Shown: piece after piece, positions 17,157-26,259 of the stretch
How the letters are laid out: the number at the start of each line of letters is the position of its first letter
How positions within the stretch are numbered: the first letter of the stretch is position 1
Source of the DNA: an uncultured Prevotellaceae bacterium
Lineage (GTDB): Bacteria > Bacteroidota > Bacteroidia > Bacteroidales > Bacteroidaceae
Length of the DNA: 64,000 nt
Reading direction: 5' to 3'
Assembly: GCA_946186505.1 (NCBI GenBank)
Contig: CAMHNI010000005.1
Coordinates: 1-64,000, forward strand
The notes under the pieces: model-generated
The model's database searches: none
Seen by the model: only the letters and a program-made list of their open reading frames with translations
What the model was told of the DNA's origin: nothing
Position numbers and translations under genes: made by a program

Positions 17157-18293
17157 ATGGAAGCAAAAATGGAAAAAGAATACCCCATACGCACCGGCTG
17201 CGACCGCGGACTCTGCCATCAGGCAGTGGGCCGGCAGGACCGGCAGCTGAACACCTACGACTGGCTGGCCGACGTGCCTGGCAACCAGGAATCGACGGAC
17301 TTGGTGGAGGTGCAGTTCAAGCATACCCGCAAGGGCTATTACCACAATGTGAACAACCTGCCCCTGAAAAAGGGTGACATCGTTGCCGTGGAGGCCAACC
17401 CCGGCCACGACATCGGCGTGGTGACGCTGACAGGGCGTCTTGTGAAACTGCAACTGAAGAAAGCCAACCTGAAGTCGGCCGACGACATCAAGCGTGTCTA
17501 TCGGCTGGCCCGCCAGTTGGACATGGACAAATACCGTGAAGCCAAGGCCCGCGAGCACGAGACGATGATTGAGAGCCGCCAGATAGCCAAGGGACTGGGT
17601 CTGGACATGAAGATAGGCGACGTGGAGTTCCAGGGCGACGGTCAGAAGGCCATCTTCTACTACATCGCCGACGAGCGTGTTGACTTCCGCCAGCTCATCA
17701 AGGACCTGGCCGCCGCTTTTCACGTACGCATCGAGATGAAACAGATCGGTGCCCGCCAGGAAGCCGGCCGCATCGGCGGTACAGGTCCCTGCGGACGCGA
17801 GCTGTGCTGCGCCACGTGGATGAAGAACTTTGTCTCGGTATCGACGGGTGCCGCCCGTTTTCAGGACATCTCGCTCAACCCGCAGAAGCTGGCCGGTATG
17901 TGCGCCAAGCTGAAATGCTGCCTGAACTACGAGGTGGACGACTACATTGAGGCCAGCCGCCAGCTGCCCGGCCGTGAGACCATCCTGCAGACACTCGATG
18001 CAGACTACTATCTCTTCAAGAGCGACATCCTGGCAGGACTGGTCACGTACAGTACTGACAAGAACATGGCCGCCAACGTGGAGACCATCACCGCCGCACG
18101 TGCCCGCCAAATCGTCGAGATGAACCGCCGCGGCGAGAAGCCCGAGTCGCTGCAGGAGGGCGGCAAGCCCAAACCGCAGAAGACGCATGTCGATCTGGCC
18201 GGCGGCGACATCAGCCGGTTTGACAAGGCCAAGAAGAAAAAAAAGAAGAAAAAGCCACAAGAAGGGAAACCCAAGAAAGATGAGAAGAAATAG
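17157..18293 (+). CDS. PSP1/RicT-like domain protein
   Basis: The 378-residue product has the PSP1 C-terminal domain of the YaaT/RicT family: N-terminal TGCDRGLCHQ, then VEVQFKHTRKGYY, and the cysteine-rich core GTGPCGRELCCATWMKNF and MCAKLKCCLNYE. In Bacillus RicT works with RicA and RicF, an Fe-S-containing complex acting on RNase Y; the cysteines here fit metal binding. The C-terminus is a lysine-rich tail (KAKKKKKKKKPQEGKPKKD), typical of Bacteroidetes members. The start may be the ATG at 17157 or 17169. It overlaps gldH by 14 bases, a tight coupling found in Bacteroidetes. Confidence 0.85.
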   Translation: MEAKMEKEYPIRTGCDRGLCHQAVGRQDRQLNTYDWLADVPGNQESTDLVEVQFKHTRKGYYHNVNNLPLKKGDIVAVEANPGHDIGVVTLTGRLVKLQLKKANLKSADDIKRVYRLARQLDMDKYREAKAREHETMIESRQIAKGLGLDMKIGDVEFQGDGQKAIFYYIADERVDFRQLIKDLAAAFHVRIEMKQIGARQEAGRIGGTGPCGRELCCATWMKNFVSVSTGAARFQDISLNPQKLAGMCAKLKCCLNYEVDDYIEASRQLPGRETILQTLDADYYLFKSDILAGLVTYSTDKNMAANVETITAARARQIVEMNRRGEKPESLQEGGKPKPQKTHVDLAGGDISRFDKAKKKKKKKKPQEGKPKKDEKK

Positions 18294-18783
18294 CGCTTGG
18301 CTATACCTTATCCTATCACTTGCGGTCCAACTGGCTATGGTCAGTTGTGACCGCAAGATGCTCTACCACCACTATGAGCACACGACGCTCGGGGGATGGG
18401 ACAAGAATGACACGCTGCTGTTCACCGTACCCGCCGCCCGGCAGCGGGCCGTTGTGCAACGCGATGTCGAGATTCGCATATCGGGCGACTACCCGTTCCA
18501 GCAGCTCAACCTGATTGTGGAACAGACCACCTTGCCGACAAGCAAGGAGACGGGACCGTTCCCCGGCAAGACCATCAGCCGCCGCGACACGCTGAACTGT
18601 TCGCTCATTGACCGCGAGGGCAACATCAAGGGCGACGGCATCAGCCTGTACCAATACCGCTTCCACATGACAGACATCAGCGTGAACGAGGGCGACTCTA
18701 TCTGTATCTGCATCCGCCACAACATGAAACGCGAGATACTGCCCGGCATCGCCGATGTCGGCATCCGGCTGACAACCTATTGA
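18280..18783 (+). CDS. gldH: Gliding motility lipoprotein GldH
   Basis: From ATG 18280 the product has 167 residues. It opens with a lipoprotein signal (LILSLAVQLAMVSC, lipidated Cys about residue 24) and continues as the beta-rich GldH domain, including a RISGDYPFQQLNLIVEQT segment and a C-terminal GIADVGIRL strand. GldH is needed for gliding and is tied to type IX secretion in Flavobacterium; in non-gliding Prevotella it marks the same envelope machinery. A longer ORF to 18187 lies wholly inside the PSP1 gene in another frame and is rejected. Its presence supports a type IX-like route for the tailed secreted proteins. Confidence 0.85.
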   Translation: MRRNSAWLYLILSLAVQLAMVSCDRKMLYHHYEHTTLGGWDKNDTLLFTVPAARQRAVVQRDVEIRISGDYPFQQLNLIVEQTTLPTSKETGPFPGKTISRRDTLNCSLIDREGNIKGDGISLYQYRFHMTDISVNEGDSICICIRHNMKREILPGIADVGIRLTTY

Positions 18784-18795
18784 AACACTTGACTG

Positions 18796-19239
18796 ATGAC
18801 GCAACAGGAAACAGACGAGAAATACATGCGGATGGCCTTGGACGAAGCCCGTCAAGCACTGTCCGGGGGCGAAGTGCCCATTGGTGCTGTCGTGGTGTGC
18901 CGCAACCGCATCGTTGCCCGTACCCACAACCTGACGGAGACACTGTGTGACGTCACCGCCCACGCCGAGATGCAGGCTGTCACCGCTGCCGCCAACACGC
19001 TGGGCGGCAAGTACCTGACCGACTGCACACTCTACGTCACCGTGGAGCCATGTCCCATGTGTGCCGGTGCCTTAGGATGGGCACAGCTGCCCCGGATTGT
19101 CTATGGCTGTCCGGACGAGAAACGCGGCTACCGCGAATATGCGCCGCGCGTGCTGCACCCCAAGGCCACGGTGACCGCCGGTGTTCTTGAAGAGGAGTGC
19201 CGACAGCTGATGCAGGATTTTTTCAAGAACCGCCGATAA
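18796..19239 (+). CDS. tadA: tRNA-specific adenosine deaminase (nucleoside deaminase)
   Basis: The 147-residue product contains the zinc-dependent deaminase signature HAEMQAV (proton-shuttling Glu) and PCPMCAGAL (two zinc Cys), with a GGEVPIGAVVV strand before them. TadA converts adenosine 34 of tRNA-Arg(ACG) to inosine. The family also includes guanine deaminases, but the length and the HAE..PCxMC spacing fit TadA. It follows gldH by 12 bases and ends before a tandem hairpin array. Confidence 0.92.
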   Translation: MTQQETDEKYMRMALDEARQALSGGEVPIGAVVVCRNRIVARTHNLTETLCDVTAHAEMQAVTAAANTLGGKYLTDCTLYVTVEPCPMCAGALGWAQLPRIVYGCPDEKRGYREYAPRVLHPKATVTAGVLEEECRQLMQDFFKNRR

Positions 19240-19250
19240 AGATATATTAC

Positions 19251-19276
19251 TGAGCCCACTTTAAAAAGTGGGCTCA
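19251..19276. terminator. Terminator hairpin after tadA
   Basis: TGAGCCCACTTT (19251-19262) is repeated inverted at 19265-19276; stem of 11-12 pairs, followed by TTTT at 19281. It is the first of two adjacent hairpins between convergent genes. Confidence 0.8.
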
Positions 19277-19286
19277 AATGTTTTAT

Positions 19287-19336
19287 AAGACAACTTGAAC
19301 CGCTCGGACAATTGGTTGAGCGGTTCAAGTTGTCTT
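19287..19336. terminator. Long terminator hairpin shared by tadA and lpxA
   Basis: A perfect 19-bp inverted repeat (19287-19305 with 19318-19336) around a 12-base loop, ending one base before the stop codon of the lpxA-like gene. It is likely the bidirectional terminator. Confidence 0.8.
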
Positions 19337-19337
19337 C

Positions 19338-20153
19338 TTATAACTTCGAGATAATGCCGAGCTTGGTGGCACGGATGAACTCGACGATATGTCGGATAGC
19401 AGGGCCGTCGGGCACCTGCTGCTCTATCTGGTTCACGGCATCGAAGACCGACGTCTGGCCGTTGAAGACAAGACGGTAGGCGTTGGCAATGTGCTTCAGC
19501 GTCTTCTCATCGACACCATGGGCACGACCGATGGTGTTGTTTACACCACCGTATTCGGCATACTTGGTGCAGATGATGTAGGGCGGCACATCCTTCGAGA
19601 AGGTGGTGCCGGCCTGTATCATGGCACCTTTGCCGACGCGGGTCTTCGCGTTCTCGATGACCGACGACGAGAAGATGACACCGTCCTCAATCTCACAGTC
19701 ACCGGCAATCTTCGTGCCGTAACCGAAGACGCAACGGTCGCCGACCTTCGTATCATGGCTAATGTGGGCACCCTCCATCAGCACGTTGTCGTTGCCGAGG
19801 ACGGTCTGGCAGCCACGGTGGGTGGCACGGTTGATGACCACGTTCTCACGGATGATGTTATTGTTGCCAATAATGCACTCCGACTTCTCACCCCGGAACT
19901 CGAAGTCCTGAGGCAAGGCACCGATGACGCTGCCTTGGTGAACCTTGTTACAACTGCCCATGCGCGTACCATTCATAATAGAGACGAAGGGGAAGATGAT
20001 GCAGTCGTCGCCAATCACCACGTCATCCTCGATATACACGAACGGGAATATCTTACAGTTGTTGCCGATACGAGCCTTGGAAGAGATGCCAAGCCCACCC
20101 AAGCCCTCCCTAAGGGAGGGTTGTCCGGTTACATAATCTGTTGAATTATTCAT
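19338..20153 (-). CDS. lpxA: LpxA-type acyl-ACP-UDP-GlcNAc O-acyltransferase
   Basis: The product is a left-handed beta-helix acyltransferase with hexapeptide repeats through residues 25-190 (IGNNCKIFPFVYIEDDVVIGDD) and a helical C-terminal domain. The INRATHRG and NVLMEGAHISHD segments match LpxA, where His in the latter is catalytic, and QDFEFRGE fits the family. LpxA starts lipid A synthesis by adding a 3-hydroxyacyl chain to UDP-GlcNAc. Normal members begin near ISSKARIG. The first 22 or so residues here (TGQPSLREGLGGLG) are encoded by a palindromic repeat copy, so either the repeat supplied a new start or the true start is internal. It stands apart from other lipid A genes. Confidence 0.82.
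   Translation of the reverse strand: MNNSTDYVTGQPSLREGLGGLGISSKARIGNNCKIFPFVYIEDDVVIGDDCIIFPFVSIMNGTRMGSCNKVHQGSVIGALPQDFEFRGEKSECIIGNNNIIRENVVINRATHRGCQTVLGNDNVLMEGAHISHDTKVGDRCVFGYGTKIAGDCEIEDGVIFSSSVIENAKTRVGKGAMIQAGTTFSKDVPPYIICTKYAEYGGVNNTIGRAHGVDEKTLKHIANAYRLVFNGQTSVFDAVNQIEQQVPDGPAIRHIVEFIRATKLGIISKL
20092..20135. repeat. Palindromic repeat copy at the lpxA 5' end
   Basis: Core CCCTCCCTAAGGGAGGG (20104-20120), flanked by CCCACCCAAG and TGTCCGGTTACAT. It lies inside the N-terminal coding region of the lpxA-like gene and pairs, in opposite orientation, with the copy at 20201-20236. Confidence 0.8.
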
Positions 20154-20200
20154 AACGATAGTATCTAATCAATAAAAAACTGAGCTGTTTATCTCACTCT

Positions 20201-20236
20201 AAACATCCCTCCCTTGAGGAGGGCTTTGGTGGGCTC
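20201..20236. repeat. Palindromic repeat copy after the tolC-like gene
   Basis: AAACATCCCTCCCTTGAGG and GGGCTTTGGTGGGCT fill the bases just after the stop codon at 20237-20239. It is the inverted mate of the 20092-20135 copy and may also act as a terminator. Confidence 0.8.
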
Positions 20237-21664
20237 TTATTTAGCCCCTCCTCCCAGTGCCTGATACAGGTTTACTACCGCCTGCATCTTGTTGAAGTCG
20301 TCGGTCACTTGTGAGATCTCGGCATTCAGCAGGTTCGACTGGGCAGATATAACCTCTAAATAGGTGGTGTTCGATGACGACTCCATCAGTTTCTTGGTGT
20401 CCTCGACATTCTTCTTCAGCACGGCCACACGCTTGGCGTCAAGCTCACCCTTCTCTGCCGACGCATTATAGCTGACGAGGGCGTTGCTGACCTCGTTGCC
20501 GGCCTTCAGCACGGTGTTCTGCCATGTGTTGTACTTCTGCTCGTACTGCATCTTGGCCACCTTCAGTCCGGCCACGATCTGTCCGTGCTGGAAGATGGGC
20601 TGCACCAGCGAGCCGACAGCCGACAGCAGCAGCTTGCCGGGGTTCACCAGCCCGTTGTTGTTGGTGAAGGCACCGGTGCCGCTGATGGTAATGCTCGGAT
20701 AGAAACGCGAGCGGGCCTGCTGCACGTCGTAGAAGCACTGAGCCAGCGACATCTCGGCAGAGTGGACATCGGCACGGTTGTTCAACAGTGAGATGCTGAC
20801 GCCCGTAGCAAACGTCGAGGGCAGCGACTGGTCGGCCAAACGTCCGCGCTTGATGCTCTGTGCCGGCTGCGCGATGAGCAGCGAGAGCGAGTTCTCTACC
20901 TCACGGGTCTGGCGCAGCAGATCGACCTTCTGAGCCTGCACGCTGTAGTAGGCTGCCTCAGCACTCTGCACGGCGGTAGAGCGGTAGCCCACACGGTTCT
21001 CGTGCATGAACTGCATCTTCTCCCATGTCTCCTTCGTCAGCTGCTCCATATCATTAACAATCTCCACCTGACGGTCAAGCATCAGCAGCGTGTAATAGAG
21101 GTTGGCGATGCCGCTGACGATGTTGCACTTCACCACCGTCTGATAGTCCTGGGTGGCAAGCAGCTGCATCTGTGCCGACCGCTTGGCGTTGAGCAGGTTA
21201 CCAAACAAATCGACGTTCCACGAGGCGCTGAGGGGCACCTGGTATGACTTCGTCGTCACCGACGGGTCGGTCTTCAGTGTGGCGATGGTTCCCTGTGCCG
21301 TCAGGGCTACCGACGGCAGGAAGGCCAGACGGGCCACCTTCAGGGCCTCGTTCACCATCTGTACATTCAGGGCGGCGTTCAGCAGGTCGGGATTCTTCTC
21401 CAGTCCCTGTTCGATGAGCACCTGCAGCTGCGGGTCGGTAAAGAGCTGACGCCAGGGCAGATTGCCGAACGACGTCGTGTCGGCCGACTGCAGTGTACCG
21501 TTCTGGGCCACGGGGTCGCGGACGATACCATCGGCGATGACTTCCGGCCGCTCGTACTTGTTGTAAAGGCCGCAGCTCGACAGCAGGAGTAAGCCTACCC
21601 CAACCCCTCCCCAAGGGAGGGGCTTTATGATTACTCTGAGGATTCGTTTTATGTTCATCTTCAT
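20237..21664 (-). CDS. TolC-like outer-membrane efflux lipoprotein (NodT family)
   Basis: The 475-residue product has a lipobox (LLLLSSC, Cys31) and two outer-membrane-efflux repeats of long helices (about 60-260 and 270-470), with PWRQLFTDPQL, LNAALNVQMVNEALKVARLAFLPSV and QARSRFYPSITISG motifs typical of NodT/OprM. It forms the outer-membrane duct of the RND pump encoded upstream. Residues 14-24 of the signal peptide (KPLPWGGVGVG) are encoded by a palindromic repeat, making the signal unusually long. It is the last gene of the operon adaptor-pump-duct. Confidence 0.92.
   Translation of the reverse strand: MKMNIKRILRVIIKPLPWGGVGVGLLLLSSCGLYNKYERPEVIADGIVRDPVAQNGTLQSADTTSFGNLPWRQLFTDPQLQVLIEQGLEKNPDLLNAALNVQMVNEALKVARLAFLPSVALTAQGTIATLKTDPSVTTKSYQVPLSASWNVDLFGNLLNAKRSAQMQLLATQDYQTVVKCNIVSGIANLYYTLLMLDRQVEIVNDMEQLTKETWEKMQFMHENRVGYRSTAVQSAEAAYYSVQAQKVDLLRQTREVENSLSLLIAQPAQSIKRGRLADQSLPSTFATGVSISLLNNRADVHSAEMSLAQCFYDVQQARSRFYPSITISGTGAFTNNNGLVNPGKLLLSAVGSLVQPIFQHGQIVAGLKVAKMQYEQKYNTWQNTVLKAGNEVSNALVSYNASAEKGELDAKRVAVLKKNVEDTKKLMESSSNTTYLEVISAQSNLLNAEISQVTDDFNKMQAVVNLYQALGGGAK
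21591..21630. repeat. Palindromic repeat copy inside the tolC-like signal peptide
   Basis: Core CCCCTCCCCAAGGGAGGGG (21604-21622), flanked by AAGCCTACCCCAA. It is read in frame as part of the signal peptide and is the mate of the inverted copy at 21702-21738. Confidence 0.8.
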
Positions 21665-21701
21665 AGATCTTCGTATTTATTGTTTGCGCTTTTTATGTAT
21701 C

Positions 21702-21738
21702 TAAACATCCCTCCCTTGGGGAGGGCTTGGGTAGGCTT
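21702..21738. repeat. Palindromic repeat copy after the RND pump gene
   Basis: AAACATCCCTCCCTTGGGG and AGGGCTTGGGTAGGCTTT lie directly after the pump stop codon, mirroring the copy after the tolC-like gene. Confidence 0.8.
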
Positions 21739-21739
21739 T

Positions 21740-24700
21740 CTATTTCTCCAGTTCATAATCTACGGGTTTATGCGCATACTGTGCAATCTCGGTAGCCACT
21801 TCTTCGTTCTCGTCGTCCTCGAACTTCATCGGGCGGAACTTCTCCTGAAGGCTCTGGAAGATGACGAACAGCGTGGGCACGACAAACAGCTGACAGATCG
21901 TACCGACGAGCATACCGCCGACGGCAGCAGCTCCCAACGTCTGGTTACCATTCTTACCCACACCCGATGCGAACATCATCGGCAGCAGACCGACGACCAT
22001 GGCCAACGACGTCATAAGGATAGGACGCAGTCGGGCAGCCGAACCGAGGATGGCCGACCAGGAGATGGCCATACCGAGCTCACGGCGTTCAAGGGCGAAT
22101 TGCACAATCAGGATGGCGTTCTTGGCCAACAGACCGATCAGCATGATCAGCGAGATCTGCATGTAGATGTCATTGTTGTGGCCGAAGAGGTTGGTGAAGA
22201 GGAAAGCACCAGCCAGACCGAAGGGAACGGAGAGCACCACGGAAAGCGGCAGGATGTACGACTCGTACTGTGCCGACAGGATGAGGTAGATGAAGATGAA
22301 GCAGAGCACGAAGATGAGAGCCGTAGAGTTGCTCGACTGCGCCTCCTGACGGGTCAGACCCTGATAGTCATAGGTGTAGCCTGCAGGCAGCTGCTCGCGT
22401 GCCACCTCCTCGACGGCCTTGATGGCCTCACCCGTCGAATAGCCGTCGGCGACGGTTGCCGTCACAGTGATAGATGTGAACAGGTTGAAGCGGGTGATGT
22501 TCGTAGGACCATAGACGCGATCGACGGAGCAGAACTCCTTGACCGGCGACATGCCCTTCGGCGTACGTACATAGACGCTGTTCAGCGACTCCTCAGTCAT
22601 GCGGGTCTCTGGCGATGCCTGGATCATCACGCGGAACAGCTTACCGTAGGCGTTGAAGTTCGAAGCGTAGAGTCCGCCGTAGTAGCCCTGCAGCGTGCTG
22701 AGTACCGTGGCAGGTGAAATGCCGCTCTGCTTACACTTGGCAACATCGACGTGCACCATGTACTGCGGATAGTTCGGGTTGTAGCTGGTCTGTGCCGTCT
22801 GGATCTCAGGTCGCTTGTTCAGCTCGGCGAGGTAGTTCTTGGTGATGTCGAAGAACTTCGTCAGGTCACCACCCGTGCGGTCCTGCATGACGAGCGACAC
22901 ACCCGAGTTGGCCGAGAAGCCAGGAATCATTGGCGGCGAGAAGGCCAGAATCTGGGCATCCTTGATGTGGGCCGTCTTGATGAATATCTGTGCAGCCACC
23001 ATCTGGGCTTCTAACGGGTTGATGAAGAAGCGATAGAAGCCGTCGCCCTCCCAGAGTCCGCTGATCTTCCACCATAATCCCTTCTGACGCTCGCCAAACG
23101 GCTTCAGCTTGATGATAAAGGTGGCCTGGTCGGAACCGGCACCGGCAATGAAGTTATAGCCCTGAATCTGCTCACGGCTCTGGATGGCGGGGTCGGCAGC
23201 AAGGATGGAGTCCACCTGATTGATGACCTGTCGTGTGCGGGCCACCGATGTAGCTGGAGGCATGGACACGGTGCAGAACATCGTACCCGTATCCTCGTCG
23301 GGCACCAGTCCGGTCTTCGTGGTCAGCATCGTGCCGGCCAACACCACGATACCGATGATGGCGGCAATGATGACAGCCACGGGGCGCTTCACCAGTTTCT
23401 CAACCGATTTCTTATATTTGTCGGTCGTGGCATTGAAGGCCGTATTGAACGATGCATGGAAACGGTCGATGCGCGACATCTTGCGCTCGTGGCCGTCCTC
23501 GTCGTGCGGTTTCAGGAAGATGGCACAGAGGGCGGGAGACAGCGTCAGGGCATTCAAAGCCGAGATGAAGATGCTGACAGCCATCGTCACACCGAACTCA
23601 CGGTAGAACGTACCCGTCGTACCGCCGATGAACGACACGGGAATGAACACCGAGGCCATCACCAAGGTAATGGAGATGATAGCACCCGAAATCTCGTTCA
23701 TGGCATCGATAGAGGCCGTCAGCGTCGATTTGTAGCCCTGGTCCAGTTTGGCGTGAACGGCCTCGACCACCACAATGGCGTCATCGACCACGATGGCGAT
23801 AGCCAGGAGCAAGGCCGACAGCGTCAGCAGGTTGATGGAGAATCCGAAGACGCTCAGGAAGAAGAACGTACCGATAAGCGACACAGGGACGGCAATGAGC
23901 GGTATGAGCGTTGAGCGCCAGTCCTGCAGGAAGATGTAAATGACGATGAACACCAGGATAAGGGTGAACACCAGCGTGAAGACCACCTCCTCGATAGAGG
24001 CATACAGGAACTCGGTCACATCGTAGTTGATCTTGTATTCCATGCCCGGCGGGAACAGCTTGGCCTGCTCTTCCAGCTCGGCCTTCACCTGCTTGGCAAT
24101 ATCGTTGGCGTTGGAGCCTGCAATCTGCTGCACCATACCCATCACTGAGGGCAGGTTGTTGTTTTTCATCGACACGGAGTACTGCAGTCCGCCCAACTCT
24201 ATTCTCGCCACATCCCTCAGTTTCAGTGTCTGCCCATTAGCGTCGCTTGAGATGATGATGTTGCCAAACTCCTCCTCGGTCTTCAGACGACCCGTGTAGC
24301 GCATGGCGTACTCGTAGGCCACGTTGGCCTCTTCACCAAACTTACCAGGAGCAGCCTCAATGTTCTGCTCGGCCAGCACGGCGCTGATGTCCGAAGGCAT
24401 GAGGTTGTACTGCTTCATCACCTCGGGCTTCAGCCATATACGCATGGAATACGACTTCATACCCGGTGACTGCACGTCACCCACACCCTGGATACGCTTG
24501 ATGGCGGGGATGATGTTGATGTTGTTGTAGTTCGTCAGGAACTCGTCGTCGTAGCGGCCGTCGGAGGTCAAGGTGAACATCAGCACCTGCGAGGTCTGAC
24601 GCTTCATGACCGTAACACCGATGCGAGTGACTTCGGCAGGCAGCAATGCCTGGGCCTGCTGCACACGGTTCTGCACGTTCACGGCACACATGTCGGCATT

Positions 24701-24994
24701 CAGTCCCTGACGGAACAGGATGCTGAGCTGCGCAGAGCCTGAAGAGGCCGTCGAGCTGATATAGTCCATACCCTCCACACCGTTGATACTCTCTTCGAGC
24801 GGCACGAGAACGGAGTTTTTCACCGTCTCAGCATCGGCACCAGGATAGCTGGTATAGACCACGACGGTAGGCGGCGCAATGTCCGGGTACTGCTCAATAG
24901 GCAGCGTGGCCAGTCCGATAAAGCCCAGCAGGACGATGAGGATGGAGATCACCGTCGAAAGCACCGGCCTTTTGATAAATGTTGTAAATGTCAT
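21740..24994 (-). CDS. RND multidrug efflux pump, HAE1 (AcrB-like)
   Basis: The 1084-residue product has the HAE1 layout: N-terminal FIKRPVLSTVISILIVLLG helix, two large periplasmic porter loops, and twelve membrane segments. The transmembrane proton-relay segment VDDAIVVVEAVHAK (paired Asp, as in AcrB DD407/408) and the GLLAKNAILIVQFA segment with its Lys are visible. It is the inner-membrane proton-driven pump, probably exporting hydrophobic drugs, bile acids or detergents. The C-terminus has a longer acidic tail (EDDENEEVATEIAQ). The adaptor gene lies four bases upstream. Confidence 0.95.
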   Translation of the reverse strand: MTFTTFIKRPVLSTVISILIVLLGFIGLATLPIEQYPDIAPPTVVVYTSYPGADAETVKNSVLVPLEESINGVEGMDYISSTASSGSAQLSILFRQGLNADMCAVNVQNRVQQAQALLPAEVTRIGVTVMKRQTSQVLMFTLTSDGRYDDEFLTNYNNINIIPAIKRIQGVGDVQSPGMKSYSMRIWLKPEVMKQYNLMPSDISAVLAEQNIEAAPGKFGEEANVAYEYAMRYTGRLKTEEEFGNIIISSDANGQTLKLRDVARIELGGLQYSVSMKNNNLPSVMGMVQQIAGSNANDIAKQVKAELEEQAKLFPPGMEYKINYDVTEFLYASIEEVVFTLVFTLILVFIVIYIFLQDWRSTLIPLIAVPVSLIGTFFFLSVFGFSINLLTLSALLLAIAIVVDDAIVVVEAVHAKLDQGYKSTLTASIDAMNEISGAIISITLVMASVFIPVSFIGGTTGTFYREFGVTMAVSIFISALNALTLSPALCAIFLKPHDEDGHERKMSRIDRFHASFNTAFNATTDKYKKSVEKLVKRPVAVIIAAIIGIVVLAGTMLTTKTGLVPDEDTGTMFCTVSMPPATSVARTRQVINQVDSILAADPAIQSREQIQGYNFIAGAGSDQATFIIKLKPFGERQKGLWWKISGLWEGDGFYRFFINPLEAQMVAAQIFIKTAHIKDAQILAFSPPMIPGFSANSGVSLVMQDRTGGDLTKFFDITKNYLAELNKRPEIQTAQTSYNPNYPQYMVHVDVAKCKQSGISPATVLSTLQGYYGGLYASNFNAYGKLFRVMIQASPETRMTEESLNSVYVRTPKGMSPVKEFCSVDRVYGPTNITRFNLFTSITVTATVADGYSTGEAIKAVEEVAREQLPAGYTYDYQGLTRQEAQSSNSTALIFVLCFIFIYLILSAQYESYILPLSVVLSVPFGLAGAFLFTNLFGHNNDIYMQISLIMLIGLLAKNAILIVQFALERRELGMAISWSAILGSAARLRPILMTSLAMVVGLLPMMFASGVGKNGNQTLGAAAVGGMLVGTICQLFVVPTLFVIFQSLQEKFRPMKFEDDENEEVATEIAQYAHKPVDYELEK

Positions 24995-24998
24995 ATCC

Positions 24999-26168
24999 TT
25001 ATTTCTTCATCGCATTGACAATGTCGCCAGCGCTCATTGCCTTTGCCTGTTCCTGAATCTTCTGTTGATAACGCTCCGGTGTGATCTGCACAATCTCCAT
25101 GCCGTCGGTGAGCTTCGTGATGCCATTGGTGACATACTTGTCGCCAACCTTCAGGCCGTCGGTGATGACGTAGTTGATGCCATCGTTCTGCGGAGCCACC
25201 TTCACCTCGGTGTATTTCACCTTGTTGTCATTGCCCACGGTATAGACGAACTTCTTGTTCTGCACCTCAGACACGCACGACTGCGGGATGACAATGGCCG
25301 ACAAATTGTCGTGGGGAATGACGATGGAACCTGAGCCGCCGCTCTTCAGCAGCTTCTCGGGGTTGGGGAACAGGGCAATCATCTGCACCGTACCTGTTGC
25401 AGCGTCAATAACGCCGCTCATCTTCGTCACCTTACCGTCGTGGCTGTAGATGGTGCCGTCGCTCAGCTGCAGCTTCACGGCGGGCAGCTCACTCAGGCCG
25501 TTGCCGCTCTTCGACATCTCTAAGGCAGCCTTCTCGGTCATCGAGAAATAGACCTCCATCTGCGAGATGTTGCTGACCGTCGTCAGCACGTTGGCAGCAC
25601 TCACGAGGGTACCCACTTTATAAGGCAGTGTGCCCACCACACCGGCAGCGGGACTTTTCACATAGCAGAAGCTCAGCATCTCCTTGGCCGAGGCCAGTGC
25701 AGCCTGCGCCTGAGCCAGTCCGGCCTTGGCCTGTTCATACTGGTTGGTGGCCGACTGCAGCTCGAAGTCGCCGATGACCTTGCTCTCATACAGTTTCTGC
25801 GAGTTCTCAAAACTGAGCTTGGCAGTGTTACACGAGGCCTGAGCCGTGTTCACGGAAGCCTGGGCCTGGCGAACAGAAGCCTGATAAGTAGCATTGTCAA
25901 TGACAAAGAGTACTTGTCCGGCACTAACCGTCTGACCCTCTTTTACATTGATCTGGGTAATGAACCCCTGAACCTTCGGGCAAATCTGCACATCCTGCAC
26001 ACCCTTGATAGAGGCTGGATAAGTGACCTGTGACGATGCACTGCTTGTACCTACCGTCACCACGGGGTACTCGTTGTCACCGAATGTCGGACGTCCGCCA
26101 CCGCTCTTGCCACACGAGACAAGCAGCAGCGCAGAGGCCGCAAACACTAAAATCTTACTCTTTTCCAT
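24999..26168 (-). CDS. RND efflux periplasmic adaptor (AcrA-like lipoprotein)
   Basis: The 389-residue membrane-fusion protein carries a lipobox (SALLLVSC, Cys19), a split biotinyl-lipoyl domain (GFITQINVKEGQTVSAGQVLF and AGVVGTLPYKVGTLV), an alpha-helical hairpin (about 95-155), a beta-barrel and a membrane-proximal domain. It links pump and outer-membrane duct. It is first in the operon. No local TetR-type repressor is present in the window. Confidence 0.94.
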   Translation of the reverse strand: MEKSKILVFAASALLLVSCGKSGGGRPTFGDNEYPVVTVGTSSASSQVTYPASIKGVQDVQICPKVQGFITQINVKEGQTVSAGQVLFVIDNATYQASVRQAQASVNTAQASCNTAKLSFENSQKLYESKVIGDFELQSATNQYEQAKAGLAQAQAALASAKEMLSFCYVKSPAAGVVGTLPYKVGTLVSAANVLTTVSNISQMEVYFSMTEKAALEMSKSGNGLSELPAVKLQLSDGTIYSHDGKVTKMSGVIDAATGTVQMIALFPNPEKLLKSGGSGSIVIPHDNLSAIVIPQSCVSEVQNKKFVYTVGNDNKVKYTEVKVAPQNDGINYVITDGLKVGDKYVTNGITKLTDGMEIVQITPERYQQKIQEQAKAMSAGDIVNAMKK

Positions 26169-26251
26169 ACTTTTACTTTATGCTTAAATTTATATATAAA
26201 TTCAACGTCATCCTCTGAAAACTAACAGTCTAAATCTTAGTTTTCGGACTG

Positions 26252-26259
26252 CAAAGGTA
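26252..26259 (-). promoter_or_regulatory. -7 box of the RND efflux operon
   Basis: CAAAGGTA on the + strand reads TACCTTTG on the minus strand, 84 bases before the adaptor ATG. The -33 element is not clear. AT-rich inverted segments (ACATCTTTTTTGC and its near mirror) flank it at 26273-26320 and could be an operator. Confidence 0.6.

Noticed and set aside
17094..18356. 420-codon minus-strand ORF opposite the PSP1 gene
   Set aside because: It mirrors a GC-rich coding region; the + strand has clear PSP1 motifs, a promoter and coupling to gldH.
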